From NCBI GenBank assembly GCA_027487845.1, contig JAIYCV010000006.1:1-36939 (forward strand): a stretch of 36,939 nt of DNA, written 5' to 3'. The notes under the pieces were generated by a model. It was not told the DNA's origin and did not search any database. It saw only the letters and a list, made by a program, of their open reading frames with translations. Source of the stretch: Flammeovirgaceae bacterium. GTDB lineage: Bacteria; Bacteroidota; Bacteroidia; Cytophagales; Cyclobacteriaceae. Of this stretch, positions 6,628 through 16,453 are shown piece by piece. Made by a program: the position numbers and the translations under genes. How positions within the stretch are numbered: position 1 is the stretch's first letter; each line of letters opens with the position of its first letter.

Positions 6628-9600
6628 TTATTTCTTACCCTTACAATATTGATCAATCGAAAACTTAGCTTTTGTATCACCCAACTCAAGTGCTTTTTTC
6701 CAGTCATCGCAGGCATTGTCGGGCTGGTTTACAGCGTAAAAGTAATTGCCGCGCTGTTTATAGTATCCAGCGTTCTGATCATCTAGTTTGATGGCATTAT
6801 CAAGTGCATCGATGGCAGCACTATAGTCTTCTAGTTGCGCTTTGCAATTGGCTTTGCCCGCAAAGGCGTTTGCATCGTTTGGATTTAAGCTGATTGCCTT
6901 TTCATAATCTACAATTGCGGCTTCGAACTCTTCTGATTCTTCGTGTATCACGGCAGAGTTAAAAAAAATGTCAGCATTAGTAGGCTCTAGTTGACTGGCT
7001 TTGTTTAATGATTCCAGCGCTCCTTTATTGTTTTGCAACCCTATGTACGCGCGCGCTTTGTCCATCCAAAGTTGTGTGCTATTCACTCCAGCCTTTACCG
7101 CCTCATCGAAATCACGCAAAGCAGGGGTAAAGTCCTTTGCTTCCATAAGTGTTACTGCGCGCTTAAAAAAAATGGTTCCGTCTTTTATGCCACCTTGAAT
7201 CGCTTTAGTAAGGTACTCCTGCGATGCATTAAAATTCTTCAACTCAAAATATCCCTCTCCTAACTTTTGATAAAGAGCAGCATCCGGTTTCTCTGAAAGC
7301 TTTTCAACCACTCTAAAGTCCTTAATCGCTTCTTCAATTTTTTCCATTTTATAATAGGCTTGCCCGCGATTGTCAAACGCTTTTGCGTAATCTGGCTTTA
7401 AGCCGATGGCAGCAGTAAAGTCTTCTATTGCTGCATCTGTTTTATCTAGGTTAAAGTTTGCCTTGCCTCTATTATTAAAAAGAATAGGATCTTTTATTCC
7501 TAAATTAGTTGCTTTTGTATAGTCTTGAATGGCACCTGCATAATTAGTTGTTTTGAATTTTGCGTCACCGCGATGAAAATAAGCACTCGGCAATACCGCG
7601 TTTTTTATAATGGCGGTATTGTAGTCATCTAATGCTGCCTCTACTTCTTTATTATCGAACTTACAATAGCCGCGCATGTCGAACGCAATGGCTTCCGTAA
7701 ATCCAGTTGCAATGGCTTTGTCAAGGTCAGGAAAAGCGCCTTTGTAATCTTGCTGATAAAATTTAGCTGCACCTCGGTTATAAAAAATTTCTGCCTTGGT
7801 TTCTCCTAAGTCGATGGCTGTTTTTAAATCTGGTATGGCCTTCGCGTAATCTTGCAACGCGAAGTAACTAGCTCCTCTAGCAGTAAACACGCCCTTGTCC
7901 TTATTGCCTCCGTCTATTGCTTTAGTCAATTCGGCAACTGCTAGTTTATATTCTTTTAGGTTAAAATTTGATACACCAGAGTAGGCATAGTCATCTGAAG
8001 TTGCTTGGTTGGCCGCGATTAACGCGCCTACGTCATTCTTTACATTGAGCCATTCTTTTAATTGATAGTTGGCTGCAGCCCTATTTTTTAATGCTTGAAC
8101 ATACCCGGGTTTTAGCGCAAGTGCTTTATCAAAATCAACAACTGATTCTTTCACCAACGTGGAATTGAATTTTGCTTTTCCACGATTGTTATAAATCAAT
8201 TCATCACTTGCCCCTAACGTAATTGCTTTGTCGTATGCTTGAATGGCGGTAGCATATTCACTGTTCTTAAATCGGCCATTACCCAACTGAAAATAGATTT
8301 CTTTGTTCTTACTTTCCATCTTTGCGGCTTGTTCAAGATACAGCAAAGCTTCTTTATTTTTTTGCTGTTGCATATATCCCATGGCGAGGTATTCAACGGT
8401 TATTAAATCTGGTGAGCCTTTGAGAATTACTTTCTCTAAATCAACGCAGGCAGAAGTGTAATCCTTCAACTGATAAAATGATTTACCACGCTTTTCAAAC
8501 ACTTCCGTGGATTTCTCACCCAACCCTTCTGCGGCATTAAATGATTCAATGGCTGCTTTGTATTCTTCCTTTTTGTAACGAAGTAGCGCCAAGTAGAAAC
8601 TTACATTCGCGTCTTTAACTCCTGCTTTTACTGCCGCTTCTAAAATAGTTTTAGCCTCCTCCTCCTTTTTCAATTGGTACTTGCTTATACCCAGCATTTT
8701 CAGCAGCTCCGGTGAATCACCTTCAGCTTTGCGAACTACTTCTAAATCGGCAGCGGCACCTTCAAAACTGCCAAGCGAAAATCTTGCGGCACCGCGATTA
8801 TTAAATGCTTTGATATAATCTGGTTTTAATGAAATAGCTTTATCAAAATCTGGCAATGCATCCTTTAAATTTGCTAATCCTACTTTTGCTTTGCCTCTGT
8901 TATTAAACAATATGGCTTCAGCTATTGGAAAGGTTGCCGCTTTATCGTAATTGCTGATGGCGTTAGCAAAATCATTTTTAACAAATTTTATGTCTCCTAA
9001 ATTTTTAAATGCATCATAATCAGAAACGCCAAGAGATACCGCTTTTTCCAAGTCTTTCATGGCGTTGTCGTTATCTTTTTGATTGAACTCAGCGTTACCT
9101 TTTAGAAGATATAAATCTGGTGAAGTTGCGCCTGCTGTTAGCGCTCGTCCGAGAGACGTGATCGCATTCGCAAAATCTTTTATTTTAAACTGACTTCTTC
9201 CAAGGGTTTCAAAAACTTCTTTATCGCTTACTCCCAAGGCCGTAGCAGAAGTAAGTGCAGTTATGGAACCTGCATCATCTCCGGTCTTAGCCAATGCCAG
9301 ACCTACTAATTTATATACATCTTTATCTTTTACCCCTTTTGCAATCAACTTATTGAACGGGTCAAGTGCCCCCTTAAAATCGCTGACATTGTATTTTGCA
9401 ATGCCTGATTTTTTATAAAAATCATCGTCTGTTTTTCCTTTTGCTAAAAGATTGTCGTAGTCGGCAGCAGCTCTTTTCCAGTCTTGTAATTTAAAGTTGG
9501 CTTCCGCCCGATTTTCAATTGCTTTGTCATAATCCGCCTTCAGCGAAATTGCTTTATCATAATCCGCGACAGCGCCTTTCAATTCGTTGGTGTTGAATTT

Positions 9601-10833
9601 TGCTTTGCCGCGATTGTTAAATAAAATTGGATCGGTAGAGGTAATGGTGGCCGCTTTGTCATAATTTTTTATTGCTTCTGGAAAAATGCTTTTGAGAAAC
9701 TTCATGTCGGCCAGATTTTTAAATGCATCATAATCCGACACACCAAGCGAAATGGCTTTGTCAAGATCTTTTTCAGCACTTTCAAGGCTCTTTTGCAGAA
9801 ACTCTGCATTTCCTTTCAATAAAAAGACTTCTTTAGCCGTTGAACCTGCATTAATAGCTCTAGCCAACGATTCAATACAAGAAGCAAAATCTTTTTGTTT
9901 GTATTGGGCTGTTCCGAGGGCTTCAAAAACTTCTTTATCAGCCGCGCCTAATTGGGTTGCATTAGTGAGCGCAGTGATCGTATTTTGAAAATCGTTGGCT
10001 TTGAATGAGCAGAGCCCCAACATTCTATAAATGTCTTTGTCTTTAGCGCCTTTGGTTAGCGCTTGATTTAACAAATTTGTCGCTGCCGGATATTCTGATA
10101 AATTGAAGCGGGCGGTTCCTGCCTTTTGTAACGGATCTGCTTCGGCCTTTCCTTTTGCAATGATTTTTTCAAAATCTTCGGCTGCACCTTTCCACTCTTT
10201 TACTTTGTACTTGGCCTCTGCACGATTTTCTAATGCCTTGTCGTAATCGGGCTTTAAGGCGAGGGCATTATCAAAGTCAGGTATAGAGCCTGTAAAATCA
10301 CCTGTATTGAATTTTGCCTTACCCCGATTATTGAAAATAATCGGATCTGTCTTGGTTAAATTGAGTGCTTTGTCGTAGTAGGCGATGGCATCTTTGTAGT
10401 TTTCAAGCTTGAATTTAGAGTTCCCCAAATTGGCAAAAGCCTCATATGTGGCGACACCCATCGTAAGTGCCTTGCCCAAATCGGAGGATGCACCCGCAAA
10501 ATCGTTTAACTTGTATCGAGCATGGCCCCTGTACTCAAATAATTCGCCTGTATTGATCCGGGCCGCCACCGCTGCATCTAAATCGGCCTTTGCTTTTTCA
10601 AACTCATTTAGCTTATAATTAACTATACCGCGCTTTAGCAAGGCTTCTTTGTTTGAAAAACCACTTGCCAGCAATTGTGTAAGTGCTGCTTCTGCTTCCT
10701 TAAAAGAGCCTTGCTCAAGTTGATTGAGCGCCAGCTTATAATTGATTTTTTGTATCGAATCCGTCTTTTGGCTAAACGAACAAAGGCTAATGAAAAAGAA
10801 TAGCCCAGCTAATAGGTAAAAATTAAAGCGCAT
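6628..10833 (-). CDS. Giant exported TPR-repeat protein with 7-TPR super-repeats
   Basis: A 1401-residue protein. Residues 1-22 (MRFNFYLLAGLFFFISLCSFSQ) form a signal peptide, so it is periplasmic or surface-exposed. Nearly all the rest is TPR repeats, about 40 units of 34 residues. A seven-TPR block repeats: the marker NNRGKAKFN occurs five times with its codons exactly 714 bp apart (asparagine codon at 10327, 9613, 8899, 8185 and 7471). Blocks 1-3 are most alike (for example GVSDYDAFKNLGDIKF recurs); the last is the most divergent. No enzymatic or membrane domain is visible. The TTG at 10842 is in frame, but ATG 10833 gives the cleaner signal peptide. It is probably a scaffold for protein binding; the partner is unknown. 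No neighbour suggests an operon. Confidence 0.85.
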   Translation of the reverse strand: MRFNFYLLAGLFFFISLCSFSQKTDSIQKINYKLALNQLEQGSFKEAEAALTQLLASGFSNKEALLKRGIVNYKLNEFEKAKADLDAAVAARINTGELFEYRGHARYKLNDFAGASSDLGKALTMGVATYEAFANLGNSKFKLENYKDAIAYYDKALNLTKTDPIIFNNRGKAKFNTGDFTGSIPDFDNALALKPDYDKALENRAEAKYKVKEWKGAAEDFEKIIAKGKAEADPLQKAGTARFNLSEYPAATNLLNQALTKGAKDKDIYRMLGLCSFKANDFQNTITALTNATQLGAADKEVFEALGTAQYKQKDFASCIESLARAINAGSTAKEVFLLKGNAEFLQKSLESAEKDLDKAISLGVSDYDAFKNLADMKFLKSIFPEAIKNYDKAATITSTDPILFNNRGKAKFNTNELKGAVADYDKAISLKADYDKAIENRAEANFKLQDWKRAAADYDNLLAKGKTDDDFYKKSGIAKYNVSDFKGALDPFNKLIAKGVKDKDVYKLVGLALAKTGDDAGSITALTSATALGVSDKEVFETLGRSQFKIKDFANAITSLGRALTAGATSPDLYLLKGNAEFNQKDNDNAMKDLEKAVSLGVSDYDAFKNLGDIKFVKNDFANAISNYDKAATFPIAEAILFNNRGKAKVGLANLKDALPDFDKAISLKPDYIKAFNNRGAARFSLGSFEGAAADLEVVRKAEGDSPELLKMLGISKYQLKKEEEAKTILEAAVKAGVKDANVSFYLALLRYKKEEYKAAIESFNAAEGLGEKSTEVFEKRGKSFYQLKDYTSACVDLEKVILKGSPDLITVEYLAMGYMQQQKNKEALLYLEQAAKMESKNKEIYFQLGNGRFKNSEYATAIQAYDKAITLGASDELIYNNRGKAKFNSTLVKESVVDFDKALALKPGYVQALKNRAAANYQLKEWLNVKNDVGALIAANQATSDDYAYSGVSNFNLKEYKLAVAELTKAIDGGNKDKGVFTARGASYFALQDYAKAIPDLKTAIDLGETKAEIFYNRGAAKFYQQDYKGAFPDLDKAIATGFTEAIAFDMRGYCKFDNKEVEAALDDYNTAIIKNAVLPSAYFHRGDAKFKTTNYAGAIQDYTKATNLGIKDPILFNNRGKANFNLDKTDAAIEDFTAAIGLKPDYAKAFDNRGQAYYKMEKIEEAIKDFRVVEKLSEKPDAALYQKLGEGYFELKNFNASQEYLTKAIQGGIKDGTIFFKRAVTLMEAKDFTPALRDFDEAVKAGVNSTQLWMDKARAYIGLQNNKGALESLNKASQLEPTNADIFFNSAVIHEESEEFEAAIVDYEKAISLNPNDANAFAGKANCKAQLEDYSAAIDALDNAIKLDDQNAGYYKQRGNYFYAVNQPDNACDDWKKALELGDTKAKFSIDQYCKGKK

Positions 10834-10896
10834 GATATTCAAAGATTAAGACTAGTAAAAGTACAAAATCATTGAAAATTTGCCGATGTTAATTTC

Positions 10897-11019
10897 TTAA
10901 GCGAGAAACTTGAAATAGAGATAGCGCAACAAAACAAATAAGGCGAAGGCGGCCAAAATGTAACCGAATACCCTCGCTCTATTAAAATAGCCTTGAACCG
11001 GAAGTCCTTTTTTACTCAT
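10897..11019 (-). CDS. Predicted 40-residue membrane peptide
   Basis: The frame from ATG 11019 reads MSKKGLPVQGYFNRARVFGY, then a hydrophobic stretch ILAAFALFVLLRYLYF and KFLA before TAA. The layout is a basic N-terminus and one membrane span. A TAnnTTTG match (TACTTTTG) lies about 7 nt upstream of the ATG, which would give an almost leaderless transcript. It precedes the TPR gene on the same strand by about 60 nt, so the two may be co-transcribed. I do not recognise the family; it could be a chance frame, but the charge pattern is that of a real small membrane protein. Confidence 0.5.
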   Translation of the reverse strand: MSKKGLPVQGYFNRARVFGYILAAFALFVLLRYLYFKFLA

Positions 11020-11117
11020 ATTGATGCAAAAGTAATCAATTTATGCAATCTACTGGTAAAGAGAAAAATGATATCCAAATGTGATTAACACCGGCCTTGC
11101 CACGATAGATTTTAAAG

Positions 11118-12506
11118 TTATAGATGGATAACTTCCCCATACGCGGCAGCCGCTGCTTCCATAATGGCCTCACTCATAGTAGGGTGAGGATGAACAGTCT
11201 TTATTACATCGTGGCCGGTTGTTTCAAGTTTGCGTGCCGTAACCACCTCAGCAATCATTTCAGTTACGTTGGCTCCAATCATATGAGCACCCAGCCATTC
11301 TCCATATTTAGCATCGAAAATAACTTTTACGAAACCATCGGGAGCACCCGCGGCCTTTGCTTTACCTGATGCTGTAAATGGAAATTTGCCTACTTTTATT
11401 TGATAGCCAGCTTTTTTCGCTGCCTCTTCAGTCATCCCTACAGAAGCAATTTCTGGAGAACAATAGGTACAGCCAGGAATGTTGTTGTAATTCAACGCAT
11501 CTGGATTTTTACCTGCTATCTTTTCTACACAAATAATACCCTCCGCAGAGGCTACGTGTGCTAGCGCTGGGCCTTTTACAATGTCGCCAATAGCATACAC
11601 ATTGGGCACATTTGTTTTATAGAAATCGTCCACCAACACTTTCCCTTTATCTGTTTTTACACCTACTTCCTCCAGTCCAAGATTTTCAAGATTGGTAGTT
11701 ACACCAACGGCAGAAAGGACAACATCCGTTTCGATTTCTATATTGCCGGTTGCAGTTTTCACCGTGGCTATGCAAGTTGGGCCTTTGGTGTCCACTTTTA
11801 AAACTTCCGCATTGGTGTAAATGGTCATGCCCGTCTTTTTGAATGATTTTTCCAATTGCTTGGAAACCTCTTCATCTTCTACAGGTACAATTCGTGGAAG
11901 AAATTCAACAATTGTAACTTCCGTTCCGATTGTGTTATACAAATACGCGAATTCAACTCCGATGGCACCTGAACCAACCACTAACAAGCGCTGTGGGCGA
12001 TCGGCCAAAACCATCGCTTGTCTGTAGCCAATTATCTTTTTACCGTCAATGGGCAGGTTGGGTAGCTCACGCGATCTTCCGCCTGTTGCCAATATTATAT
12101 GCTTTGCTTCATGCTCCGTTTTTTTGCCCTGAGCATCTGTCACTTCCACCTTGTTTCCTTTCTTCAATTTACCGTGCCCAAGAAGTTGTTCAATCTTATT
12201 TTTCTTAAAAAGAAATTGCACCCCTTTGCTCATCCCTGCAGCCACATCACGACTACGCTTTACCATTGCCGGGAAATCAACATTTGCATCATTTACATCA
12301 ATTCCATAGTCTTTAGCATGCTGAATATATTCAAATACGTTGGCACTTTTCAACAACGCTTTTGTTGGTATGCAACCCCAATTAAGGCAGATACCGCCCA
12401 ATTCTTCCTTTTCAACAACCGCCACTTTCATGCCCAGTTGAGAAGCACGAATAGCGGCCACATATCCACCTGGGCCAGAGCCAATAACAATCAAGTCAAA
12501 TGCCAT
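11118..12506 (-). CDS. lpdA: Dihydrolipoyl dehydrogenase
   Basis: A 462-residue flavoprotein (E3) that reoxidises dihydrolipoyl groups of 2-oxoacid dehydrogenase complexes or the glycine cleavage system, passing electrons via FAD to NAD. Seen: FAD-binding GSGPGG at residues 9-14, the redox disulfide Cys40/Cys45 in GGICLNWGCIP, NAD-binding VVGSGAIGVEFAYLYNTIG, second FAD motif NVYAIGDIVKGPALAH, and the C-terminal HPHPTMSEAIMEAA with the active-site His-Glu pair. Length is standard. An in-frame extension to 12554 exists, but ATG 12506 starts the conserved MAFDLIVIG. No E1 or E2 gene is adjacent, so the partner complex cannot be told from context. Confidence 0.95.
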   Translation of the reverse strand: MAFDLIVIGSGPGGYVAAIRASQLGMKVAVVEKEELGGICLNWGCIPTKALLKSANVFEYIQHAKDYGIDVNDANVDFPAMVKRSRDVAAGMSKGVQFLFKKNKIEQLLGHGKLKKGNKVEVTDAQGKKTEHEAKHIILATGGRSRELPNLPIDGKKIIGYRQAMVLADRPQRLLVVGSGAIGVEFAYLYNTIGTEVTIVEFLPRIVPVEDEEVSKQLEKSFKKTGMTIYTNAEVLKVDTKGPTCIATVKTATGNIEIETDVVLSAVGVTTNLENLGLEEVGVKTDKGKVLVDDFYKTNVPNVYAIGDIVKGPALAHVASAEGIICVEKIAGKNPDALNYNNIPGCTYCSPEIASVGMTEEAAKKAGYQIKVGKFPFTASGKAKAAGAPDGFVKVIFDAKYGEWLGAHMIGANVTEMIAEVVTARKLETTGHDVIKTVHPHPTMSEAIMEAAAAAYGEVIHL

Positions 12507-12621
12507 AGAATTAAAATTTATTAAGCGGCAAATTAATTCAAAATTTGATAGCAAAAAATCAATAGTTTTACGCTTGGAATAACTGGCCGTTTAATCCCGC
12601 CTAAGTTATTTTCGATCAATA

Positions 12622-12810
12622 ATGAACCTGAAAGATTTTAGCATACTATTTCTTGGAAATCTAAGTCTGGTGGTGGGTGGCTTTTTGAATATTACCAAAA
12701 CTGCTGGAGCAGACTACTTTAGCGGAATTGGTGGAGTGCTTCTTATCGCTTCGGCAATTACATTCGCTTCAAATTACTTAACCCGAAAACATGAAACTAT
12801 TACAAAATAA
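12622..12810 (+). CDS. Small two-span membrane protein upstream of fabG
   Basis: A 62-residue protein with two likely membrane spans (about residues 7-24 and 34-52: FSILFLGNLSLVVGGFLNI and GIGGVLLIASAITFASNYL) and a basic tail. Its last 20 nt overlap the start of fabG in another frame, indicating translational coupling and a shared transcript. TATTTTCG just upstream is a near match to the Bacteroidota -7 box. Family not recognised. The overlap and the hydrophobic pattern make it a credible gene. Confidence 0.6.
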   Translation: MNLKDFSILFLGNLSLVVGGFLNITKTAGADYFSGIGGVLLIASAITFASNYLTRKHETITK

Positions 12811-13537
12811 AACAGCACTTATAACGGGCGCCTCCAAAGGCATAGGCCGCGCAATTGCAATTAAGTTTGCCGAACAGGGAGCTAATGTTGCATTCACTTT
12901 TCTGTCAAGCGTGGAACAAGGGTTAGCGCTGGAAAACGAGTTAGCCGCCAAAGGAGTAAAAGCCAAAGGATACAAAAGCGATGCGTCAGACTTTGCGCAA
13001 GCCGATAAACTTGTTGCTGATGTCGTAACGGAATTTGGAACGCTGGACATTCTTGTTAACAATGCTGGCATTACCATGGATAATCTCTTGTTGCGCATGA
13101 CCGAAGAAGCGTGGGACAAAATTATAAATGTGAATTTGAAATCGTGCTTCAATACAGTCAAGGCTGTTTGCAAGCCAATGATGAAGCAAAAAGGGGGATC
13201 GATCATCAACATGACCTCGGTAGTCGGCTTGAAAGGAAATGCGGGCCAAGCCAACTATGCAGCATCTAAAGCGGGAATCATAGGGTTCACTAAATCGATC
13301 GCGCTTGAATTGGGGTCACGTGGCATCCGATCCAATGCGATCGCCCCAGGTTTTATAGAAACTGAAATGACTGGAAAGCTGGACGAAAAAACTGTTCAGA
13401 CTTGGCGCGATGCAATTCCTTTAAAGAGAGGCGGCAAACCCGAAGATGTAGCCAATGCGTGTGTTTTTCTTGCATCTGATATGTCAACCTATGTTACAGG
13501 TCAAGTAATTCAAGTGGACGGTGGCATGTTAACCTAA
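12791..13537 (+). CDS. fabG: 3-oxoacyl-[acyl-carrier-protein] reductase
   Basis: A 248-residue short-chain dehydrogenase that reduces 3-oxoacyl-ACP with NADPH in fatty-acid synthesis. It has the cofactor loop TGASKGIG (12-19), NNAG (90-93), and the catalytic Ser143 (INMTSVVG), Tyr156 and Lys160 (YAASK). The end, GQVIQVDGGMLT, is typical FabG, and the motif order and length match FabG closely. It is isolated from other fab genes, so a role as another SDR reductase cannot be excluded, though similarity to FabG is strong. ATG 12791 lies within the upstream small membrane gene. Confidence 0.85.
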   Translation: MKLLQNKTALITGASKGIGRAIAIKFAEQGANVAFTFLSSVEQGLALENELAAKGVKAKGYKSDASDFAQADKLVADVVTEFGTLDILVNNAGITMDNLLLRMTEEAWDKIINVNLKSCFNTVKAVCKPMMKQKGGSIINMTSVVGLKGNAGQANYAASKAGIIGFTKSIALELGSRGIRSNAIAPGFIETEMTGKLDEKTVQTWRDAIPLKRGGKPEDVANACVFLASDMSTYVTGQVIQVDGGMLT

Positions 13538-13608
13538 TGCTGAGAGGCCGTTATTTTTGTAAGATGAAGATCATCAAAACAGAAAAATTAAAAAATATTT
13601 TAGAATAA

Positions 13609-13640
13609 TTTGGAAACTCTACTAAACTAGTATACGTTTG
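13609..13640 (+). promoter_or_regulatory. Promoter of the met operon
   Basis: TTTG (13609-13612) and TACGTTTG (13633-13640) are separated by 20 nt, a full match to the Bacteroidota TTTG-N~20-TAnnTTTG promoter. Transcription would start near 13647, about 25 nt before the riboswitch P1 stem. Confidence 0.7.
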
Positions 13641-13670
13641 TGACATCATAATCGGGCAGGCTCTTTGCCG

Positions 13671-13780
13671 ACCGATTTATAAAGAAGCGTGGAGAGAACA
13701 GGCTCTTAGAAGCGCTAGCAACCCGAAAGAAGGTGCTAAATCCTGCCCTAAGGAAGGTCTTTAGGGAACTATAAACCGGT
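13671..13780 (+). promoter_or_regulatory. SAM-I (S-box) riboswitch
   Basis: P1 is formed by ACCGATTTAT (13671-13680) and ATAAACCGGT (13771-13780), one mismatch. Between them lie conserved S-box blocks: AAGAAGCGTGGAGAGAAC, GAAGC then GCTAGCAACC, and AAGGTGCTAAATCCTGCC. P4 is CCCTAA...TTTAGGG. It binds S-adenosylmethionine and controls the metY-metX-hom operon starting at 14034. The expression platform is not obvious: there is no terminator with a U-run directly after P1, so control may act further down the 250-nt leader. Confidence 0.92.
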
Positions 13781-13859
13781 AAGTGAAATGACATTAGAAA
13801 ACACCTATTCAATCTCTGTTTGCCCCCCTCTTTTCTGGCGGTTAAATTTTTTTAATAAA

Positions 13860-13901
13860 ATGCATGACAACTTCTGTTGTTGTCGATGCCACTGTTGTTG
13901 A
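13860..13901 (+). CDS. Cysteine-rich leader peptide (candidate attenuator uORF)
   Basis: A 13-codon frame, MHDNFCCCRCHCC, then TGA, lies between the SAM riboswitch and metY. Six of 13 codons are cysteine. The ATG follows an A/T-only stretch (TTAAATTTTTTTAATAAA), the usual context of Bacteroidota start codons. MetY can use sulfide to make homocysteine, so a cysteine-charging sensor fits the operon. Known precedent: polycysteine leader ORFs attenuate sulfur genes in mycobacteria. An alternative frame from ATG 13864 (MTTSVVVDATVVDISQESSA, 22 residues in all) overlaps it and looks unremarkable. Expression is not shown. Confidence 0.6.
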   Translation: MHDNFCCCRCHCC

Positions 13902-13936
13902 CATAAGTCAAGAATCTTCTGCAACAAAATAGCGTG

Positions 13937-13979
13937 CTGTCAGCCAAGTGACAGATCAAATCGCTTCTATAATTCTGTC
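13937..13979 (+). promoter_or_regulatory. Alternative hairpins in the metY leader
   Basis: CTGTCA (13937-13942) pairs with TGACAG (13949-13954). The same GACAG can instead pair with CTGTC at 13975-13979. The two pairings exclude each other, starting 35 nt after the Cys-rich uORF stop. There is no U-tract, so this is not a classical terminator. The rest of the leader (13781-14033) holds no other recognisable structure. Confidence 0.35.
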
Positions 13980-14021
13980 TTAAAATTTACTACGAATATT
14001 ACTTAACAAACTTAACTTTAA

Positions 14022-15359
<1,338 letters not shown>

Positions 15360-15403
15360 CGGATTTGCTCGCTCGGTTTAAACTAAATGACGGAAGGTAA
15401 AGA

Positions 15404-16453
15404 ATGAAGGAAGATCACATATTTCACTTTAAAGGTGATTTTAAATTGGAAGCTGGGGAAACACTCTCTGGCTTCCAGCTTAAATATACCACACTAGGAT
15501 CGCTAAATGCCTCAAAAGATAACGTAGTCTGGGTATGCCATGCGTTGACAGGTAGTTCTGACTTTACAAGCTGGTGGCATGGTGTGTTTACAGAAGGCAG
15601 TCCTATTGACCCTCGCGACTACTTCATTATATGCGCCAATCTGCTCGGTGGCTGCTATGGATCTACCGGCCCGTTGTCGATAAATTCTAACACGGGGAAA
15701 CCCTTTTACCATTCATTCCCAACTATTACTGGTAGGGATATAGTTAATGCATTTGATTTATTGAGGGAGGAATTGAATATTAGTTCTATTCATACATTAA
15801 TCGGAGGATCTCTTGGCGGTCAACATGCGATGGAATGGGCAATTCAAAAACCAGGTGTTTTTAGAAATTTGATTTTGATGGCGTGTAATGCAGCCCACTC
15901 ACCTTGGGGAATCGCTTTTAATGAGGCACAACGATTGGCCATTGAGGCTGACCCCACTTGGAAAGAAAATGATTTGCGCGCTGGCCTTGGTGGAATGAAA
16001 GCAGCTAGGGCCATGGGAATGATTTCATATAGAACGCATCAAACGTATGGTAAAACGCAAGCAGAGAAGACGAATGAAAACCTTGATGACTATCGAGCAT
16101 CGTCCTACCAACGCTACCAAGCCGAAAAATTAGCAAATAGATTTAACGCCTTTACATACTGGACGCTGTCCAAAGTGATGGACAGCCATAATGTAGGTCG
16201 CAAGCGTGAAAGCATTAAAAAAGCACTTCATGGGATAAAAGCAAAAACGCTGGTGGTAGGTATTGATAGTGATATTCTTTTTCCGCTAGCAGAGCAAGAG
16301 TTTCTTGCAAAAGAAATACCAGGGGCTAAACTGGAAGTAATTTCTTCATTGTATGGCCACGATGGATTCTTGGTGGAGTTCGAACAATTCAAGAAAATAA
16401 TTAGAAAATTTTTAAAAAAAGAAAATAAAGAAAAAGAGATTGCAACGGTATGA
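15404..16453 (+). CDS. metX: Homoserine O-acetyltransferase
   Basis: A 349-residue alpha/beta-hydrolase-fold enzyme that acetylates homoserine from acetyl-CoA. Nucleophile Ser136 sits in GGSLGGQHAMEWA; the acid is within GIDSDILFPLAEQ (near 288-290) and the base is His319 in YGHDGFLVE. CHALTGSSDFTSWW and LGGCYGSTGP are family segments. MetX-family enzymes sometimes use succinyl-CoA; the downstream partner MetY favours acetyl. The stop overlaps the hom start by 4 nt (ATGA), so translation is coupled. Confidence 0.92.
   Translation: MKEDHIFHFKGDFKLEAGETLSGFQLKYTTLGSLNASKDNVVWVCHALTGSSDFTSWWHGVFTEGSPIDPRDYFIICANLLGGCYGSTGPLSINSNTGKPFYHSFPTITGRDIVNAFDLLREELNISSIHTLIGGSLGGQHAMEWAIQKPGVFRNLILMACNAAHSPWGIAFNEAQRLAIEADPTWKENDLRAGLGGMKAARAMGMISYRTHQTYGKTQAEKTNENLDDYRASSYQRYQAEKLANRFNAFTYWTLSKVMDSHNVGRKRESIKKALHGIKAKTLVVGIDSDILFPLAEQEFLAKEIPGAKLEVISSLYGHDGFLVEFEQFKKIIRKFLKKENKEKEIATV

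Noticed and set aside
13627..13812. A 61-codon minus-strand frame
   Set aside because: It lies across the SAM riboswitch; the conserved S-box blocks explain the sequence better.
13864..13932. An alternative 22-codon leader frame (MTTSVVVDATVVDISQESSA and two more residues)
   Set aside because: It overlaps the Cys-rich frame in another register and has no composition relevant to sulfur metabolism. It cannot be fully excluded.
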